NCBI GenBank assembly: GCA_029260715.1
Contig: JAJDCS010000003.1
Coordinates: forward strand, 113,180 to 177,179
Length of the DNA: 64,000 nt
Direction: 5' to 3'
Source of the DNA: Phycisphaeraceae bacterium
GTDB lineage: Bacteria > Planctomycetota > Phycisphaerae > Phycisphaerales > Phycisphaeraceae
Shown: piece by piece, positions 60,279 through 64,000 of the stretch
Numbering within the stretch: position 1 is the first letter of the stretch
How the letters are laid out: each line of letters begins with the position of its first letter
The notes under the pieces: model-generated
Told to the model about the DNA's origin: nothing
Databases searched by the model: none
Seen by the model: the letters and a program-made list of their open reading frames with translations, nothing else
Translations under genes and position numbers: made by a program

Positions 60279-61488
60279 GTGGATAGCCAGGTAGTTGCAA
60301 ATATGTAACACCGAGAAAAGTAGAAGCTCTTGAGGAGCTTGCCCGGACCATCTTTCTTGCTTAGATGGTGCTGGGTTGCCGGGTTTTTATCGTTAACCCG
60401 GCAGGTAACACTTGCCAAATTCGATCTTTCACTCGTCCCTCTCCCCGAGGTGCGGGCTGGCGGATCGGCTCTTGGTCGGTGCGATCAAGCTATTAAGAGC
60501 ACGCGGTGGATGTCTTGGCGTCAAGAGGCGATGAAAGACGTGGGAACCTGCGATAAGCCTAGGGAAGCTGGTAACCAAGCTATGATCCTAGGATTTCTGA
60601 ATGGGGAAACCCGGCTTGCCCTCGGGCAGGTCATCGGCAGCCGAATGCATAAGCTGTCGAGGCGAACTCAGAGAACTGAAACATCTCAGTACCTGAAGGA
60701 AAATAAAGAAACCTCGATTCCGTCAGTAGCGGCGAGCGAAATCGGAATAGCCCAAACCGGCCTCCGGGCCGGGGTTGCGGACACCAATATGGCCTCTCAA
60801 TCGTGCTGTGAACCGGCTGGAAAGCCGGACCAAAGAAGGTGACGGTCCTGTAGCAGCGTGAAAAAGAAGCCTAGGTGCACCAGAGTAGCACCCAGCTCGT
60901 GGAACTGGGTGTGAAACCACGGGGACCACCCCGTAAGGCTAAATACTCCTTGACGACCGATAGCGAACCAGTAGGGTGATTGAATGATGAAAAGAACCCC
61001 GATAAGGGTAGTTAAAAGAACCTGAAACCGCGTGCTTACAAGCGGTCGGAGCCTGTCTTCGGACGGGTGACGGCGTGCCTTTTGCATAATGAGCCGGCGA
61101 GTTAGCCTCTGTGGCAAGATTAACCCATACCCTGGGGAAGTCGAAGCGAAAGCGAGTCTTAAAAGGGCGTATAGTCGCAGGGGTTAGACGCGAAACCTTG
61201 TGATCTACCCATGGCCAGGTTGAAGGAAGGGTAAAACCTTCTGGAGGACCGAACCCGTTAACGTTGAAAAGTTATGGGATGAGCTGTGGGGAGGAGTGAA
61301 AGTCTAATCAAACTGGGAGATATCTCGTTCTCCTCGAAATAGTTTTTGGGCTAGCCTCATGTAACACCCTGTGGGGGTAGAGCTACTGGATGGGGATGGG
61401 GGGCTACCCGCCTACCCACCCCAACTAAACTCCGAATACCACAGGACTTTGACATGGGAGTCAGACTACGGGGGATAATCTCCGTGGT

Positions 61489-61528
<40 letters not shown>

Positions 61529-61571
61529 TCAAGCCTCAGTTCTTAAGGAAGTTAGGATGCCGTGACAGCCA

Positions 61572-61603
<32 letters not shown>

Positions 61604-62371
61604 GAGTGCGTAATAGCTCACTGGTCAAGGATCCTAGCGCCGATAATGATCGGGAATAAGGTTTGAACCGAAGCTGCGGGCTCGTGCATTTATGTACGAG
61701 CGGTAGAGGAGCGTTCCTGTCAGCGTTGAAGCGGGCGTCTTAAGGCCCCGTGGAGCGTCAGGAAGTGATTATGCCGGCTTGAGTAACGATAAAACAGGTG
61801 AAAATCCTGTTCCCCGTAAGCCTAAGGTTTCCTGGGCAAGGTAAATCCGCCCAGGGTTAGTCGGTCCCTAAGGCGAGGCCGAAAGGCGTAGTCGATGGGA
61901 AGCAGGTTAATATTCCTGCACTTCGTTGTGAGGTTGAAGCAGCGTGACGGATTTCTCAAACGTGTCGCACGGCTAGACGAGTGCGTGTCGCAAGACCGAG
62001 GGCGATTTGATCCCGAAGCACGTAGCGGAAGTTTCAAGAAATAGCGTCTGTGGACGATCAGCGGATCCGTACTAAAACTGACACAGGTAGGCGTGGTGAA
62101 TAACCTCAGGGGCTCGAGAGAACGGTTGTTAAGGAACTAGGCAAATTGACCCCGTACGTTCGCAATAAGGGGGCCCTCCCCGGCTTGACCGGAAGGGCGC
62201 AGAGAAAAGGCTCTGGGGACTGTTTATCAAAAACACAGGACTGTGCGAACTCGCAAGAGGATGTATACAGTCTGACTCCTGCCCAATGCCGGAACGTTAA
62301 GGAAGCAGGTCATTTAGATTTATCTGAAGAAGCTTGCAACCGAAGCGCCGGTCAATGGCGGCCGTAACTAT

Positions 62372-63137
62372 GTAAACATTCGTAGTTGTAAAATTTGGCT
62401 ATATGCTGGAACACCTGAGTATCCGACGGTACTCGCTCGTGCATATTACGGGCAGTGACAATCCGTCCGGTGCAGGCAATCAGCAGGAAAGGCCGTTCCC
62501 CTAATGCTGCAAGTGAATCGTATCCCTGAACACATCGGGTATTACTTTGCTGGCTTCGTGGATGGCGAGGGTAGCTTTCATATGACCTTCCGCCGTCGCA
62601 AGGACTACCGCATGCCCTGGAAGGTGTCGTTGTGCTTGAATGTATCCCAAAAAGACCGGGTGATTCTGGCGCTACTCAAGCGGCACCTGAAATGCGGCAC
62701 GCTCAGGTCTAAAAGTGGCGGTGTTTGGATGTATGAGGTGAACAACCTCACCGCGATCCACGAAAATGTCATTCCTTTCTTCCGCCGATTCGGCTTTCTG
62801 TCTGCTAAGAAAAAACGAGACTTCTCGACTTTTCAGCAGATGGCCAAGCTGATGAGGCAAGACGCCCACCTCAACGAGGCGGGTATCCGGAAGCTATTAA
62901 AGCTTCGGGAGCATATGAATGACGGCGGCAAACGTAAGCACACCGACCAGGTGATTCTTGCGGTTTTTGGTTGAACGGAATCTTCAGAGACTATACGCCG
63001 AACCCGCTCGCACGAGCGGGATGATATAGTCCGACCTGCGTGGCGACACGCAGAGGCTGGCAGAAATGATCAGCCCCCGACGGTGGTTGGCCCGAGGATC
63101 TATCCAAGGGTTGGTCAGTGTCGGAGTAACAACAGTG
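62372..63137 (+). mobile_element. Group I intron in 23S rRNA at position U1917
   Basis: The exon GGCGGCCGTAACTAT is split from GACGGTCCTAAGGTAGCG. P1 forms between the exon UAACUAU and the intron GUAGUUG (62391-62397), ending in the obligatory U-G pair at the splice site. The core has an R element TTCAGAGACTATACG (62983-62997) and an S element GATGATATAGTCC (63020-63032), which make P7, with P8 AACCCGCTCG / CGAGCGGG between them. The intron ends with G at 63137. A LAGLIDADG gene is inserted in the P6 region. Total length is 766 nt. Confidence 0.88.
62504..62974 (+). CDS. LAGLIDADG homing endonuclease encoded in the 23S intron
   Basis: The 156-residue product has a single LAGLIDADG motif, HIGYYFAGFVDGEGSFHMTF (residues ~10-29) with the catalytic Asp/Gly-Glu pair DGEG, followed by basic strands FRRRKDYRMPWKVSLCLNVS, VILALLKRHLKCGTLRS, IPFFRRFGFLSAKKKRDFST and FQQMAKLMR. 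One motif per chain means it works as a homodimer, as in the I-CreI group, some of which also target 23S rRNA genes. It would cut intronless 23S copies near position 1917 to spread the intron. ATG 62504 is used. The motif and core residues look intact. Confidence 0.9.
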   Translation: MLQVNRIPEHIGYYFAGFVDGEGSFHMTFRRRKDYRMPWKVSLCLNVSQKDRVILALLKRHLKCGTLRSKSGGVWMYEVNNLTAIHENVIPFFRRFGFLSAKKKRDFSTFQQMAKLMRQDAHLNEAGIRKLLKLREHMNDGGKRKHTDQVILAVFG

Positions 63138-63181
<44 letters not shown>

Positions 63182-63714
63182 GCGCATGAATGGAGTAACC
63201 ACTGGAGCACTGTCTCAACAACCGACTCGGTGAAATAGAAGATGCGGTGAAGATACCGTATACCCGCAGCAAGACGGAAAGACCCCGTGGACCTTTACTG
63301 TAGGCTTGTATTGGCCACGAGCATGTTCTGCGTAGGATAGGTGGGAGGCTTTGAAGTCCCGGCTCAGGCCGGGGTGGAGCCATCCTTGAAATACCACCCT
63401 GAATATTCTTGTGACCTAACCCGATCCCGTGAATCCGGGTCGGGGACCGTGCTAGCTGGGCAGTTTGACTGGGGCGGTCTCCTCCAAAATAGTAACGGAG
63501 GAGCGCAATGGTCGGCTCAGCACGTTTGGAAACCGTGTGTGGAGTGTAAGAGCACAAGCCGGCTTTACTGTGAGACGTACTTGTCGAACAGTCACGAAAG
63601 TGGGCTCTAGTGATCCGGCGATACCGTGTGGAAGGGTCGTCGCTCAACGGACAAAAGGTACCCCGGGGATAACAGGCTGATCGCCTCCGAGCGTCCATAG
63701 CGGCGAGGCGGTTT

Positions 63715-63750
<36 letters not shown>

Positions 63751-63755
63751 AAGGC

Positions 63756-63788
<33 letters not shown>

Positions 63789-63954
63789 TGGCACGCGAGC
63801 TGGGTTCAGACCGGCGTGAGCCAGGTCGGTCCCTATCTGTCGTGGGCGCAGCAACTTTGAGAGGATTCTTCTTTAGTACGAGAGGATTAGGAAGGACGTA
63901 CCCCTGGTGCGCCAGTTGGTCTGCTAAGGCCATCGCTGGGTAGCTAAGTACGGC

Positions 63955-63990
<36 letters not shown>

Positions 63991-64000
63991 CCCTCAAGAT

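Overview
The window most likely comes from a Planctomycetota genome, probably class Phycisphaerae. The reasons are three secreted proteins ending in a PEP-CTERM anchor (VPEP, a hydrophobic helix, then RRRR), a dockerin-type repeat, an N-terminal zinc-ribbon family typical of planctomycetes, a T6SS-type DUF2169 protein, GcvP split into two subunits, and a 23S rRNA gene with no 16S gene upstream of it. The taxonomic call is inference from gene content; no 16S is present to test it.

Layout. 1-2 kb: the edge of a type VI secretion-like locus (VgrG-like C-terminus, DUF2169 protein), then a GIY-YIG ORF and tRNA-Asn. 2.4-4.5 kb: rplU, YjbQ-type protein, EEP nuclease/phosphatase-type protein. 5-13 kb: surface proteins (beta-helix PEP-CTERM, spondin-like PEP-CTERM, a 999-residue beta-strand/dockerin PEP-CTERM), with a GNAT acetyltransferase and a TetR regulator. 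13-24.5 kb: YcxB-like, rny (RNase Y), membrane proteins, htpX, a TauE/SafE exporter, an unaccompanied nuoD, an SGNH hydrolase, 6S RNA and cysE. 24.6-31 kb: Trm112-like, DUF2971, gcvPB-gcvPA, polX. 31-37 kb: a repeat-rich stretch with a frameshifted DUF559 gene and a PEP-CTERM remnant, a ComEA-like protein, a GH10-like protein lacking its catalytic glutamates, a HEAT-repeat protein and rnpB. 37-42 kb: Gfo/Idh/MocA-like protein, tRNA-Gln, then GlmU-type nucleotidyltransferase, prs, rplY and pth in one orientation. 42-47 kb: a very large autotransporter. 47-60 kb: lon, Hsp20, folE2, glutaredoxin, prohibitin-like, HI0933-like flavoprotein, zinc-ribbon membrane protein, fibro-slime protein, MFS-PlsC fusion, SGNH hydrolase. 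60.5-64 kb: 23S rRNA (3' end beyond the window), interrupted by a group I intron with a LAGLIDADG endonuclease.

Most protein genes are chromosomal housekeeping or cell-surface genes. The striking part is the intergenic DNA: several families of short palindromic repeats, many headed by GGGTGCCAC or GGGTGGCAC, some bounded by terminal inverted repeats. One 135-nt unit sits in frame inside the DUF2169 gene with a TAAG duplication. A 15-16 bp palindrome (TCCGCCTMAGGCGGA) appears nested inside several otherwise unrelated repeats and also in the P12 region of RNase P RNA. Two 127-nt copies of a TIR-bounded element lie 19 kb apart and differ at 3 positions. These look like small non-autonomous mobile elements; no transposase that could move them is encoded in the window. 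No CRISPR array was seen.
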